Origin: Schoenoplectus triqueter
Taxonomy: Eukaryota; Streptophyta; Magnoliopsida; Poales; Cyperaceae
Assembly (NCBI GenBank): GCA_964058805.1
Contig: CAXKVV010002022.1
Span: forward strand, 1 to 37,364
DNA: 37,364 nt
Reading direction: 5' to 3'
Of the stretch, positions 10,947 through 22,044 are shown in pieces; within the stretch, counting starts at the first letter, position 1, and each line of letters opens with the position of its first letter. A model generated the notes under the pieces. The model saw only the letters and a list, made by a program, of their open reading frames with translations. It ran no database searches and was not told the origin of the DNA. The position numbers and the translations under genes are program-made.

Positions 10947-11440
10947 ATTATATACCCTTTTGAAACATTCAAATTACATATTTCTTCCTCAAAAATTTAT
11001 GATATATCTAATATATCCAAAAACTTCAATAATATCATTAAATACTTAATTAAAACTAAGATCTTATAAATATTTCATGACATGTTATAACTCTGACTTC
11101 TCTCATTCACATCATTCAAGTAACAATGTCAAAACACTAAAATTTCTTTCACCTTTCGCCTTCTAATTTACCAAGAATTTATTTCAAAGAAATTGAAAAT
11201 TTCAATTATTGGTATTCATGCTTGATAAACAGATTTATAGTATATTTATTGAGTATCCAGTTTAAAAAAATTATGTTTATTTTCAATCAAAGTGCATGAG
11301 AAATTTATAATGCTGTAAATTTTAATGAAAAATAATATATTGGGTAAATATAAGAGTTTTAATAATTTATAAGGGTAAATACGTTATTATAAATTTTGAG
11401 GGGTAAAATACATAATTTTGACGTTTTGAAAGGATATCTA
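10947..11440. mobile_element. MITE-like element with about 60-bp imperfect inverted repeats
   Basis: The left side (ATATACCCTTTTGAAACATT, then CAAATTACATA and CCTCAAAAATTTAT) matches the reverse complement of the right side (ATATCCTTTCAAAACGTCAA, then AATTATGTAT and CCTCAAAATTTATAAT). This gives imperfect inverted termini of roughly 60 bp around an AT-rich core, with no coding potential. Exact ends and target duplication were not resolved. It sits about 230 bp upstream of the GCSH start codon. Confidence 0.45.
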
Positions 11441-13216
11441 TGGCATTCTGCCTAGGAAATTTGTTGTTAGCATAAGAAGTGCTTCGGATATGGGATAAAG
11501 AGAGAACAGAAATATCCGACCTTAAACCTATAGTCATAGACATCTAAACTCGATCCATCCTCAACTATGTTTTATTGTTAGCAGGATCACAACATATTGA
11601 TTACTATGTTCCATTTAGCTTTGTAGAAAAATCACATTCATCAACTACAACACTTGCGTTATTGCATGTACAAAGCAGAGGAATACCATAAATAACATGA
11701 AATAATACTCCAAAGCGAATGCTTAATACACACGAATTGTATTTCTCTACAAAAATTATCCATTTTTATTCATGCAAAAAAAAATCTAAAAAAATAAAGA
11801 TAATATATTGAATGTCCCTAGTCTGTCTCCCGTTTGGGCCATTTCATCACTCACTATCTATGTGGATCATCATCATCTGCTGCGCGGCACGAGGGCAACA
11901 CACGTACACGCTGTTAGATTCACGGGAGTCTCTTGAGATTGATGAAACACATTTTTTTTGTGTAAATTGGACGATTCAAAAACCGCACAGTACAATGCAA
12001 CGCGGTAGATAATAAAAATTTCTGTATGTATGTAGAACCCACTTTATCCGAGGTCACTTTTTATAGTAGATGGTGAATGAAATGGGAAGGATGTTATATC
12101 AATATGCACAAATAAATGTCGGAACGGCAAACAAAATTATATTATATTTTGAAAAGAGTTCAAAAAATAATTATGAAACGCAAGTACACTTGGGCACCCA
12201 CAAAGACAATGGGACAATTAAAGAGTATACACACAAAGAGTCAAAGAGCAACAAATCCTCTTTTTTCTTTTTGAGGAAACAACAAATCCTTTTTCTCAGT
12301 AGGGTATCCTATATAAAATTCTTTTTTCAATACTATGATGTCACTCACCTCTACCGTTCATATAAATCCTGTAGATTACTTGATGAGTCACGACGTGACC
12401 CCCCCCCCCCCCCACCCCCCAACAAAAAAAGAAAGAAAGATTAAAATCCCCCAGAAAATCCATCGAGGCGAATCCTGACTGATATATGAATTAGGAATGG
12501 AGTGGATGGGAGTTCGAAATCATTAAGATTAGCATTGGTTTTAAAATATCTTTTAATCATTAATTTTGATGCAATTTATTTTCAATCTTATATTTTATTT
12601 AAATCTTAATGCTGATATGGTTGAAAGATGATTTGAAATCAATGTTAATTCCAATGATTTGGGACTCTCATCCCCTGAGAGAGAAAAAGAACATTGAATT
12701 AAAAAATAAAACTTGAGTTTTCTATTATTTTTACTATACTCACGAGGCCACTGCCCCACTAAACCATCTTTCCTATGGTTTAGAATAGCTCAATTCGGCA
12801 ACTAACTCAAATTTCTAAATCGTGATCGTGTTTAGATTACACAACTTTTCAGATTAGTGATACTATTTTCAGAACAGCGCTTTTCTGTACAGTAACAAGT
12901 TCCGGTTCACTCTTGACCGTTGGAAATCTCCATCTATTAAATACTGGCGTCGTTCGGACTGCTCCATTTGTTGTTAGAATCTTGGTTGTATAATTGTATC
13001 ATGGAGGGGTTATTTTATTTCTATTTATGTCGTCTATCTGAGATGGGATTTGGCCATTTGGGTCATGCATTTGACTCCTCTCAAATTGTACGGACTTATC
13101 GGAGGATCCCGGATAACCCATATTATTTAGATGTTGCAATGATTTCATCTAACACAGTAGCTGAAAAATAATAAAATTTAAATAATAGAAAGGCTGGGTG
13201 GTACAATGTACAAGCA
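11441..13216. other. AT-rich noncoding stretch
   Basis: Several short open frames occur (11812..12012, 12070..12444, 12968..13171, all +) but none shows a domain, signal or codon pattern I recognise. The second ends in a polyproline reading of a (C)n tract. I see no RNA gene or transposon termini here. Confidence 0.45.
12401..12419. repeat. Poly-C tract
   Basis: An almost uninterrupted run of C, with one A, in otherwise AT-rich DNA, followed by an A-rich stretch. Runs of this kind are error-prone in sequencing, so the exact length is uncertain. Confidence 0.9.
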
Positions 13217-13811
13217 ACAATTAGATATATATAACACGTACGTTGTACATTAGTCAATAAACAATTGTATATACTAGAAAAACAAAACTGATGTCGGGCA
13301 GAATTTTTTTAACTTAAACAAATATTGTATGTAGCGGTAGTTTTTTAATAAATAAATAATATATTTTTAGACATAATTTATGTCTAAAATTAATTATAAA
13401 GATTCTTAAATTTTTAAATATAATTAATTTATCATTTAACACAAATGATTTATAAAATACAATAATTTTTTTAAGTAAGGTTGTACAATGTGTAATTTTT
13501 TCACAATAAAAATTAATAATAGTTGATGTTTAATGTATTTGATATACAACTTCGACTTTAGACCTTTTATTAATGTATGATAAAAAATAACAAATAAATT
13601 AGAGAGGAGAAATGATTTTGACTAAAATTTGAACCGTTCAATGTTATACATATTCAATCGTAAACATCATTTAAAAGAATAAAAATGCTGAATATCAATG
13701 GAAGAATCTAGTAAATACGCTTTTTATAATATAATATAATATAGATACATACATTGTACTATATTGGTCGATCAACAATTAGATACATAATACATTGTGC
13801 GTACATTGGTC
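13217..13811. repeat. Region bounded by diverged direct repeats
   Basis: AACAATTAGATATATATAAC followed by ACGTACGTTGTACATTAGTCAA near 13218-13258 resembles AACAATTAGATACATAATAC followed by ATTGTGCGTACATTGGTCAG near 13774-13813, in the same orientation. The 500 bases between are AT-rich and noncoding. It may be an old inserted element or a duplication. Confidence 0.3.
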
Positions 13812-14683
13812 AGCATCTGCCTAATTAACAGCACGAGAAAACATTCACGTTATTGTGAATATTTCCTACGTACAACGTTTTACATAAATGACATACTTTT
13901 CTTCATAGACGAAACGATAACAACTTTGTCCTCGACAACTATTACCGGGAATTTAGATGATCTCAACAAACAAAATGCAAATAATTGAAGATGGACCTCA
14001 CATATCAATACCGTGACAACTTCGATATTTTGAATTAACTCGACGAAGTTCAAAAGCTCGTCATTCCATTACAAAAATATTAATATTTTATAAAACGAAT
14101 AGTTTTGTCAAGTATTACAAATATTAATGAATATATATGAAATACGGTTCTTTTACTGTCCTTATCCTTTTTTTTTGTTCGTTTGTTTGGTAACTTGTCC
14201 ATGTCCTTATCTCACGACAAAAGAGGGGGCAAAAAAAATATAATTTATGAACTTTTTTCCTCTCGATATGCACATTAAATTACGTTTTTCTTTCCTTTCA
14301 TTCTTGCTGAGAAGAGCAGCGATCTTTAATTTGCACCCTTCAACTTTACAGTCCGAATTTATTTCTATAAGAGAACTGCAGTTTATCTTTTAAGATAAAT
14401 TCATTTGAATTTTAAAAGAAATTAAAAAATTAATTAACAGATCAAATTGCTGGCATCTTTTAAAAAAATGAATTTATTGTTAATTTGCTATCTGCTAAAA
14501 AAACAGTTAACACTTGGTCGTTAAAATTTTGAATTTGACGCTGAAAAAAACTTAATATTTAAATTATCTAAAATTTGTTACACTACGGAAACATTAATTA
14601 CAATATTCTTAACTTTTTAGATTTAATATTTTTTCCAGAAATATCAAATTGACCTAGGAAAAAAATATAGATGACATATACAC
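13812..14683. other. AT-rich noncoding spacer
   Basis: No gene, inverted-repeat element or RNA gene recognised. It ends at the GTT duplication of the next element. Confidence 0.45.
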
Positions 14684-14686
14684 GTT

Positions 14687-16161
14687 GGGAGTGTTTGGCA
14701 CTCAATGGAATAGCAAAAAGTTAGAATAGAATAGCTATTCCGATGAATTAATTTGCCAAATGAATTTTAGACTAAGTAGAAGAGTGCGGAATAGTGCTAA
14801 TCCGGTATACCAACTTATAGGTGGAATACCGGATTAGCTCTCGTCGGAATAGCGATTATTGTTTGATTATATTATATTATATTATTATATTATGATTATG
14901 ATTAAGATTTAGTATTATTATATTATTATATTATATTTATGATTATAATTTATTATTATATTAATATTATGATTATTATTTATTATTATTATCATTGTAT
15001 TATTATTATTAAGTTATTATTATCATTATTGTTATTATATTATCATTACCATTAGTATTATTATATTATTTATTATTATTATAAATATAATTTTCATGTT
15101 ATATTATTATATTATGAATATAAATATAATTATTTTATTATTATATTATTATGATCAAGATTATTTATTATTATATTATTATATTATGATGATTATGATT
15201 ATGATTATTAATACTTATTATTATTTTATTATGTTGTATTATATTATTATATGTTGATTATAGTGATGATTAATTTATTATTATATTATAATAATTATAA
15301 TAATTTATAATTATTTTTATGATTATGATTATGGTTATATTATTATGATTATGACTATAATTATTATTATCATGATTATGATTATGATTATTATATTATG
15401 ATTATACTATTAAAATTATGATTACTTATTATTATTATATTATTATAATTATGATTATAATTATAATTTTTTATTATTATATTACTATATTATGATTTTT
15501 TTTTATATTTTATTATATTACTATTATAATATTATTATTTATTATGATTATTTTTTATTACTTTATTATTATTTTATTATGTTATATTATATTATTATAT
15601 ATTAATTATATTTATGATTAATTTATTATTATTATTATATTATTATTATTATTTTAATTATTTATAATTAATTTTATGATTATGATTATATTTTGATTAT
15701 TATATTATTATGATTATGATTATGGTTATATTATTATGATTATGACTATAATTATTATTATCATGATTATGATTATTATATTATGATTACTTATTATTAT
15801 TATTATAATATTATAATTATGGTTGTAATTATAATTTTTATTATTATATTACTATATTATGATTATGTTTATATTTTTATTATATTATTTTATAATATTA
15901 TTATTTATTATGATTATTTTTTATTATTTTATTATTATTATCTTACTATTATGATTATTATTTTACTATTATTATTATTATCATCATCATTATCAGTATC
16001 ATAATTATTCATATTTAACTATTATGAGTAACAACTGCCAAACGATATTTTCGCTCTTCCGAATAGTCAAGAATACCACTCTTCCAAACAAAATACTATT
16101 CTATCACTCTTCCAAAATTACCACTCTTTCAAAATTATTCCTTAATTTGCCAAATGGACCC
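14687..16161 (+). mobile_element. Harbinger-like (Tourist-type) element expanded with ATT/ATG repeats, complete copy
   Basis: The left end GGGAGTGTTTGGCACTCAAT and the reverse complement of the right end GGGTCCATTTGGCAAATTAA share GGG(N4)TTTGGCA, the terminal pattern of PIF/Harbinger MITEs. The 3-bp flanks are GTT on both sides (14684-14686, 16162-16164), a 3-bp duplication as in that superfamily, although TWA is the usual preference. About 180 bases of unique left end and 150 of unique right end surround more than 1.1 kb of degenerate ATT/ATG repeat. A segment containing GACTATAATTATTATTATCA occurs at about 15350 and again at about 15745, so the interior has grown by a duplication of roughly 395 bp. 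No transposase is present. Confidence 0.7.
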
Positions 16162-16545
16162 GTTGTGTATAACAAATAGTTTGGGCCGAGTCGGTCCAAA
16201 CCCGTCTTGTCCAACGGGTTGGCTGGTCCACGAGTTGGACGGTCAAACGGATTGGCTGGATCGGGTGGGTTATTTTGTAGCTGTAACCTATCAGTAGTTC
16301 AGACCGGAACGGATCCAAGAATTGGCAGGGTTTTTCTTTATTTTTTTTCAATTTTACAAAACTTTAAAATAAAATTAAAAAAATTTCAAATATCAGATAA
16401 AAAATGTCCAAATTAACCAAAATATCTAACCATCTCAATTTTTTATGTTTTTGTAATCCAAAAATATAAAAATTTTAATAAAATAATAAATTTTCAAATA
16501 AAATGACAAAAATAATTTGATAATTTATTATCTCGGTAGAGCATA
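16162..16545. other. Noncoding spacer between mobile elements
   Basis: A GGTTGG/GGACGG-rich stretch at 16200-16280 resembles the GGGTCGG-type subterminal repeats of nearby hAT MITEs but has no recognisable ends. The open frames here are reading artefacts. Confidence 0.35.
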
Positions 16546-16812
16546 GGGGTGTCAATGGGTCGGGTCGGATCATATTATTTTATTATTTTTTCTGACCTGA
16601 TTCGAACCCGACTCGATTAAATTTGGGTCAAAAAATCTTGACCCATAACCAACCTGACGGGTCACAGGTCGACCCGACCCGACCCATGTAAAATAATTAA
16701 ATATTCATTAATTATTGATATAATTTTAAGCAATAAAATATTAATTAATTAAGTATATTTAAACTTTAATTAGTATTAAATCACAAAATGACTTCAAAAA
16801 TATAATTAATTC
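16546..16812 (-). mobile_element. hAT-type MITE, truncated copy in opposite orientation
   Basis: It begins TAGGGGTGTCAATGGGTCGG and contains the family's GACCCGACCCGACCCAT block and AT-rich core, in inverse order to the copies at 3678 and 4218. The core breaks off at about 16812, just where the other GGGTT subterminal block should start, so one end is missing. Confidence 0.7.
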
Positions 16813-17024
16813 GACGAAATAATTTTAAATCACGTGTTCATGATGACATATTAACATTGTTAACAAATGGACAATATCTTATATACAGTATGAATTGATT
16901 GTTACCGACAATGGCACAATAAATCATCCCAAAAACTTATAACAATGAACATAAGTAAAAGCACAAGGATCGGCTTGTCATGAGATGAAACTATATTTTG
17001 TAGGGTTTGTATATCTACTGCGAT

Positions 17025-17462
17025 CAAGGGCGGATGTAGAATGTCGGTCTTATCGGATTATAATAGTTTATCGGTTTCAAATCTATTAACTAATCAGGTT
17101 TTAAATAAATATAATAATAATTTAATATGTATTTTTATATAATAAAAAATCATCAAAATAATATTCTTTTACATATTAAAAATAACAACAAAATAAAATT
17201 CAAAATGATCAATAATCAAGTTGATGATGAATGTTTTCCTCTACGAAATTTTATATTTTAAAATTTTTGTATAATTATTTCATTATGCACGATATTAATT
17301 ATTCTTTTCTCAATAAATGTAATCAAACAATTCAGGGGGGGGGGCAAAAACATTTTCACGGGGGATGGGGGGCAGATTACCGAAAGCATTATCTAAAAAC
17401 ACTATTTTTCAAAATCCAGAGGGGGACAATTGCCCCCCTGTTGTACAGTAAATCCGTCCTTG
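17025..17462 (+). mobile_element. Inverted-repeat element with CAAGGRCGGAT termini
   Basis: The left end CAAGGGCGGATGTAG and the reverse complement of the right end CAAGGACGGATTTAC form inverted termini. The right part contains G-runs (about 17335-17375) and the palindromic GGGGGACAATTGCCCCCC near 17421-17438, a motif common in a widespread class of plant nonautonomous elements. The flanks do not show a clean target duplication. The open frame 17231..17503 crosses the element end and is not a gene. Confidence 0.5.
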
Positions 17463-17797
17463 GCTACTATCCAGATTGCTATCGCATGATCTTACTATTC
17501 TGATCTGAACTGTTTGATTGGAAATGAACAAATAGGATTGTTTCAATTTATTTTGATTTAATTTTTAAATATTAGATTTTTAAATAAATCTAATCCGTTA
17601 AGATTGAATCGGACAGTCCAATATTAAATCTCAGAGTCCTGTGAGATTTCCGATCATAGGCGATTTATTATTATTTTGTAGTTGTCTGGTATAATACATG
17701 TAACAATTGAAAACTATTTTTTTAAATGAATGGCTCAGATTCAAGATTCTTTTAGATTGTTTTTTTAAGGAATTTTTTTAGACTGTTCAACACTTAC
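17463..17797. other. Noncoding spacer before the LINE 3' end
   Basis: AT-rich, with no coding or repeat signal. Its last bases (ending AACACTTAC) directly precede the LINE poly-T tract and would hold a LINE target duplication if one survived. Confidence 0.4.
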
Positions 17798-19920
17798 TTT
17801 TTTTTAGGAAACCCCCGTAGGGCGATATCATTAAACATAGGATTCTGATATCATTACAAAGATCTACGAAATTTAAATAACATTAATATTAATTAACTAA
17901 AAGAAATAAACAAAATGTAACATAAAAATATCTATCGAAACTAGTGCGCATCGTGGATTCTTTCCTGGTCGAGTTAGAGGTTCTGAAAGTATTCTCCTTC
18001 CAACTCCAACTATATGTGGTGTGTCCGACATAAATTTTCTGTTAGACGCCCTTCATAGCTCTGTCCCAACATGTTCGCCATAGTGTGCGCACCTGTCACT
18101 GCCTCCCGTCTAGCATGGCTAATGGTAATCATGTCCCCTTCATCTTCCAATGTCCTTCTTAGCCTAGCTACCATTTCAGAGCTCTTCATGATGGGTAGAG
18201 GTATGTTTCCCCGTCTTCCAGTGTGTTAACGAAGGCCTTGCAGTCGGTGAAGATCATAAGCCTAGAACCCTCTGTGGCAGTGGCCAACCAAGATCCTCGT
18301 GTTGTTTGCACCGCCATCGTTTCAACCACGAAGGCGTCCGGTAGGTTACTGGCATGTCTTGCATTATTCTTCATTCGTCTTTCCCTCGAGTAGTGTACAC
18401 AGGCCAGGTCTGCCTTACCTGACTGCTCCTACGAAGCATCCACAACCATAATTTTGTTTGACGCCGATACTGAGTATGGAAATGTGTCCTTACGCCCCGC
18501 CCCCCTGGTGTCCTGCCTGCTGAGTTATCGACATTGCCCGGGCTTGCCTCACTATGGACAAAGGTTAGAAAGGTCGATTCTCAATAACCTGTCCATTCCT
18601 GGCTTTCCACAAACACCACATTAGCTTTACTGCCACCGCTATGTCTTCCCTGCCCAGCTTCTGCTTTAGATATAGAATTGTCTCCTTGAAATGTAGTGGC
18701 AACTCTTCCACTCGGAACCCCAAACCAATAGCAAACCACACTGCTCGGGAACCTGGACAGAAGAAAATGAGATGCCCAACGAATTCATTCTCACCATTGC
18801 ATCGCCCACAAATTGGGTCTATACTGCGAATCCTCTGGCGCATCGCAGTCGCTGTCGCAAGTCCGTTATAGCAGGACCTCCAAAGGAACATGCGCACCAT
18901 AGGTATGAACGTAATGTCTTTCCAAATGATTTTCCATATATCATGTACCCCTCCTTTACTGTGTACACTCCATTCTTCTGTGTCGTCCAAATCAACCTAT
19001 CCGGTAGTAGGCTACCTCTCACCGGGGGTGGGATAGTTCTGCTGATTTCATTAGCTATGCCCTGCCCAAATTCCGCAATAAGTAGTTGTTGATCCCACCC
19101 ACCCTCGTCCTTCCTCAGGTCCATCACTTTTATCGTCCCCACTTGTTTGCTTTCTGGGTATTGAATGTTCCACGACTCATGTCACGGCTTCCCATGAACT
19201 GGTATGTGCGCCCCATCTCCAATTATCCACCTCAGATTTGAATTGAAGAACTCCCTGAGTTCCACCATCTTGCGCCACAAGGACGTGGCCCCCGTTGTTA
19301 CTATCACCTCTCATATACTGCCAGACGAACAATACTTCGCCTTCATGACCTTGACCCAATATTGGTCTTCCTGGCTAACAAATACCCATACCAACTTTAG
19401 GATCAGCACATCGTTCATTCTTTGTAAATCGCTGATTCCCAACCCACCATCCAATTCTCCCTTGCACGCCTTGTCCCATGAGATGAAAGATAAGTACCTG
19501 GTCTTATTCAATTTTCCCCATAGGATTTTGTGCATGAGGCTGCTCAGCTCATGCATCATTTTTTTAGCAGCGGTGAAACCGTCATTTAGTATACTGGTGT
19601 GGACGCCATGGTCGACTTTATTAGTGTGGACCTACCAGCATGCGACAAGAGACCTATTTTCCAACCATAGAACCTAGACCAGGTCTTTATCCACAAGAAT
19701 TTGGTGTGTGGGGTCCATTCTGCGGTTATTATTTAGGATATACACGCCGAGGTATTTCTCAGTTGGTTGTGCAAGTCGGGCATGGAACGCCTGCAGCACC
19801 TCCTGCCGACAGCCCTCATCACAACTCCTACTAAACCATATCATGGATTTGCTCGGATTCACCTCCAGACCCGAGCTCTGGCGGAACCTGTCTAGAATTA
19901 TCAGCAGCTCCCCAATTTCA
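17798..19920 (-). mobile_element. L1-type LINE, 3' part (RT thumb, zf-RVT, RNase H, poly-A end)
   Basis: On the minus strand this continues the LINE reverse transcriptase interrupted by the copia element. After the insertion point come IGELLIILDRFRQ.SGLEVNPSKSM (about 19820-19915), KILWGKLNK and GGLGISDLQRMND (about 19440-19540), then a zf-RVT domain (about 18565-18990) with WKIIWKD, FLWRSCYNGLATA, and CGRCN followed by the H and C ligands in VGHLIFFCPGS, and finally an RNase H remnant (about 18186-18374) with the VVETMAVQT and IFTDCKAFVNTL blocks. Several frame changes and stops separate these parts. The 3' end is a plant-LINE-like TTTAATGATATCGCC, then GGGGGTTTCC and a short A-tract (poly-T at 17798-17805 on the plus strand). 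The element is dead. Confidence 0.9.
19916..19920. repeat. Target-site duplication, left copy (TTTCA)
   Basis: TTTCA immediately before the LTR at 19921 is repeated at 30030-30034 immediately after the other LTR. A 5-bp duplication is standard for Ty1/copia integrase. It confirms both element edges. Confidence 0.95.
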
Positions 19921-22030
19921 TGTTGGGATTCGGAATGCCCAAATCCCATTAATGCTCAAGCTGCGGAAAGACCGTAGAACAAAAATTTTACTTCTACTTA
20001 AGTTAGGGATTAAAGTATGTCGGATAATAACCGAGAGTTATAGACATTTAATCCTTTACAAAAGACGGTAAAATATTATTTTACTTCTAACTTAAGCTTA
20101 GGGTTAAAGTGATGTGTCGGATGATTACCGAGAGATACACACCTCTTTAAACCTTTATTGATCTACTCCATGATTGTTTTCTAAAATATTAATCTACTTA
20201 ACAATTAAATAGATTAATATAAGATGTTATACCTCGCTTCCAAATTTTAATTGGAATGAAAATCGGTTTGTCTCGGAGCACCAAACGTCTGATGCCTCTG
20301 TAGGTTATCCACCAGGACTGACCAGAGAGCGGTTTATTTCTTTTGCCAGAAATACTGTAAACCGCGGTTTTTCACAAAAACACTATTCACCCGAGAAAAA
20401 GACGAAATAGTACTATTCACGACTCGCAGTAATTCTGTTTCACAAATGTGCAGAAATACCGCAACTTTCGTAAAAACACTATTCACCGATCCCGTGAATT
20501 CTGAAACAACCGTATACCGGGAGAGAGAAAGTAGAACTGATTTGGTGGAACTTTTTCTCTCACCCTACCCCTCTATTTATAGAAAAAATGGAATTGACAA
20601 ATTACCAAAATGCCCTCGTGAATAGTAAGGAGGTTTCAAAGTGAAAAGACCAAAATACCCTTGAGGATGATGTCATGGATGATGTCATATATGATGTCAT
20701 GGATGATGTCATATATGATGTCATGCATGATGTCATCTAAGATCCAAATTTACAAGTTTGCCATTGGGCTTTTGGCCAAATTACCGAAATACCCTTGGGC
20801 TTTTGGATTTTGGGCTTTTCTGATTTTGGGCTTTTAATTATTAATTAAGGCTTTAATTATTAATGGGCTTTTGGCCCATAATTCAAATCCATAATTAACA
20901 TTTAAAATCCAAATCAAATATATATATAATTGTCATCTACAATTATATTTTTCTCGGTTGTTGTTTCGGCGAATTTATACGACGTGTCCAACACGTTATA
21001 AATTCAATCTGATTTTTGCTTCTTGTCATCTCTATGACAAATATAATTATATCATATATAATTAATTATAACCATCTTATTATTAATTATAAACAATTTA
21101 TAATTAATCAATAAGATTCTCCGATTAACTCCTATACGGTGTGACCCGACAGGATCCGTGTTATGTTGGTAAATAGAGTTAAAACCCTTTTAACTTCTAT
21201 AATCATAGGAGGCATCTGGCAGAATGCACTATGACCATCCAATTACACAGATGATGATGTACTGTACAATATCATGATCCAGTAAACTATTTACTTGTGT
21301 TTAATTCTTTTGTCTCATAGCTATCAGATCAGTTTCAAGGTAGGTATGTGTCATCCTTGCAAACTTAATCTTTTCTTGATCCTGAGTAAAATATCAAATA
21401 TAATTACTCTTGTAATTATACTGCTAGCAGATAATCTTACTCTATCAAGGGGCCCAGTGATGCTATAACTCATATAGAAATATGAGGGACAATAGTACTT
21501 TTGGCAAACCATCTCTTCCTCCGCATAAGTTATGTATACCGAAGAGCTACCTTTATAGCCACCTTTTACGGATAACGTTTGGTAGAAATCACACACATAC
21601 ATATCTTATGTAGGAAAAATGAATACCTCATACTTTAGAATTTAATACTGAACGAAAACATTAATGACACGAACACAATTCCATTTAATGTTTCATTCGG
21701 GGTCTATCAAATACGATGTTCCTAGAACATCTATTTATGTGATTAAAATGACAACTCTTTGTCTATGGTCTGTAAAACTTGACCATCATTTAATCCACAT
21801 ACTAACCTGATAACGGTTAATTAGTGTTCCTGCTAATTACCTTGGTTAGTGACTTTTAAGAGTATATTCTATATTATGAAGTTTCACAATTCCAGTCATG
21901 AACTCGGAATGATTCATAAATTCAATAATACTCAAGGAAACAAAATATCGTTTAAATATCCAATTCATGAACAAAGCTTTATATAATAAATTTATCGTAT
22001 TATTGACTTCAAGATTATTACAAACTAACA
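19921..22030 (-). repeat. Copia 3' LTR (left copy)
   Basis: 2110 bp with TGTT...AACA ends (minus strand TGTTAGTTTG...GAATCCCAACA). It is nearly identical to 27921-30029. Differences seen: C/T at 20041, 20267, 20403 and about 21986, and one extra A in the run near 20376. A TATA box lies at 20572-20582 with the 12-bp motif array at 20668-20736. Confidence 0.97.
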
Positions 22031-22044
22031 ATCTCCCACTTAAG
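22031..22044 (-). promoter_or_regulatory. Polypurine tract
   Basis: The minus-strand sequence AAGTGGGAGAT directly precedes the 3' LTR, in the position and with the composition of the plus-strand primer of copia elements. Confidence 0.85.

Noticed and set aside
12070..12444. 124-codon open frame ending in a proline run
   Set aside because: The proline run comes from a (C)n tract and the rest is low-information AT-rich reading; no domain.
15783..16004. 73-codon Ile/Tyr-rich frame that looks like a membrane protein
   Set aside because: It is a direct translation of ATT/ATG repeat DNA inside the Harbinger-like element; the same applies to 31264..31488.
21351..21602. 83-codon frame present in both LTRs (also 29350..29601)
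   Set aside because: Duplicated only because the LTRs are duplicated; no domain and no sign of an extra retroelement gene.
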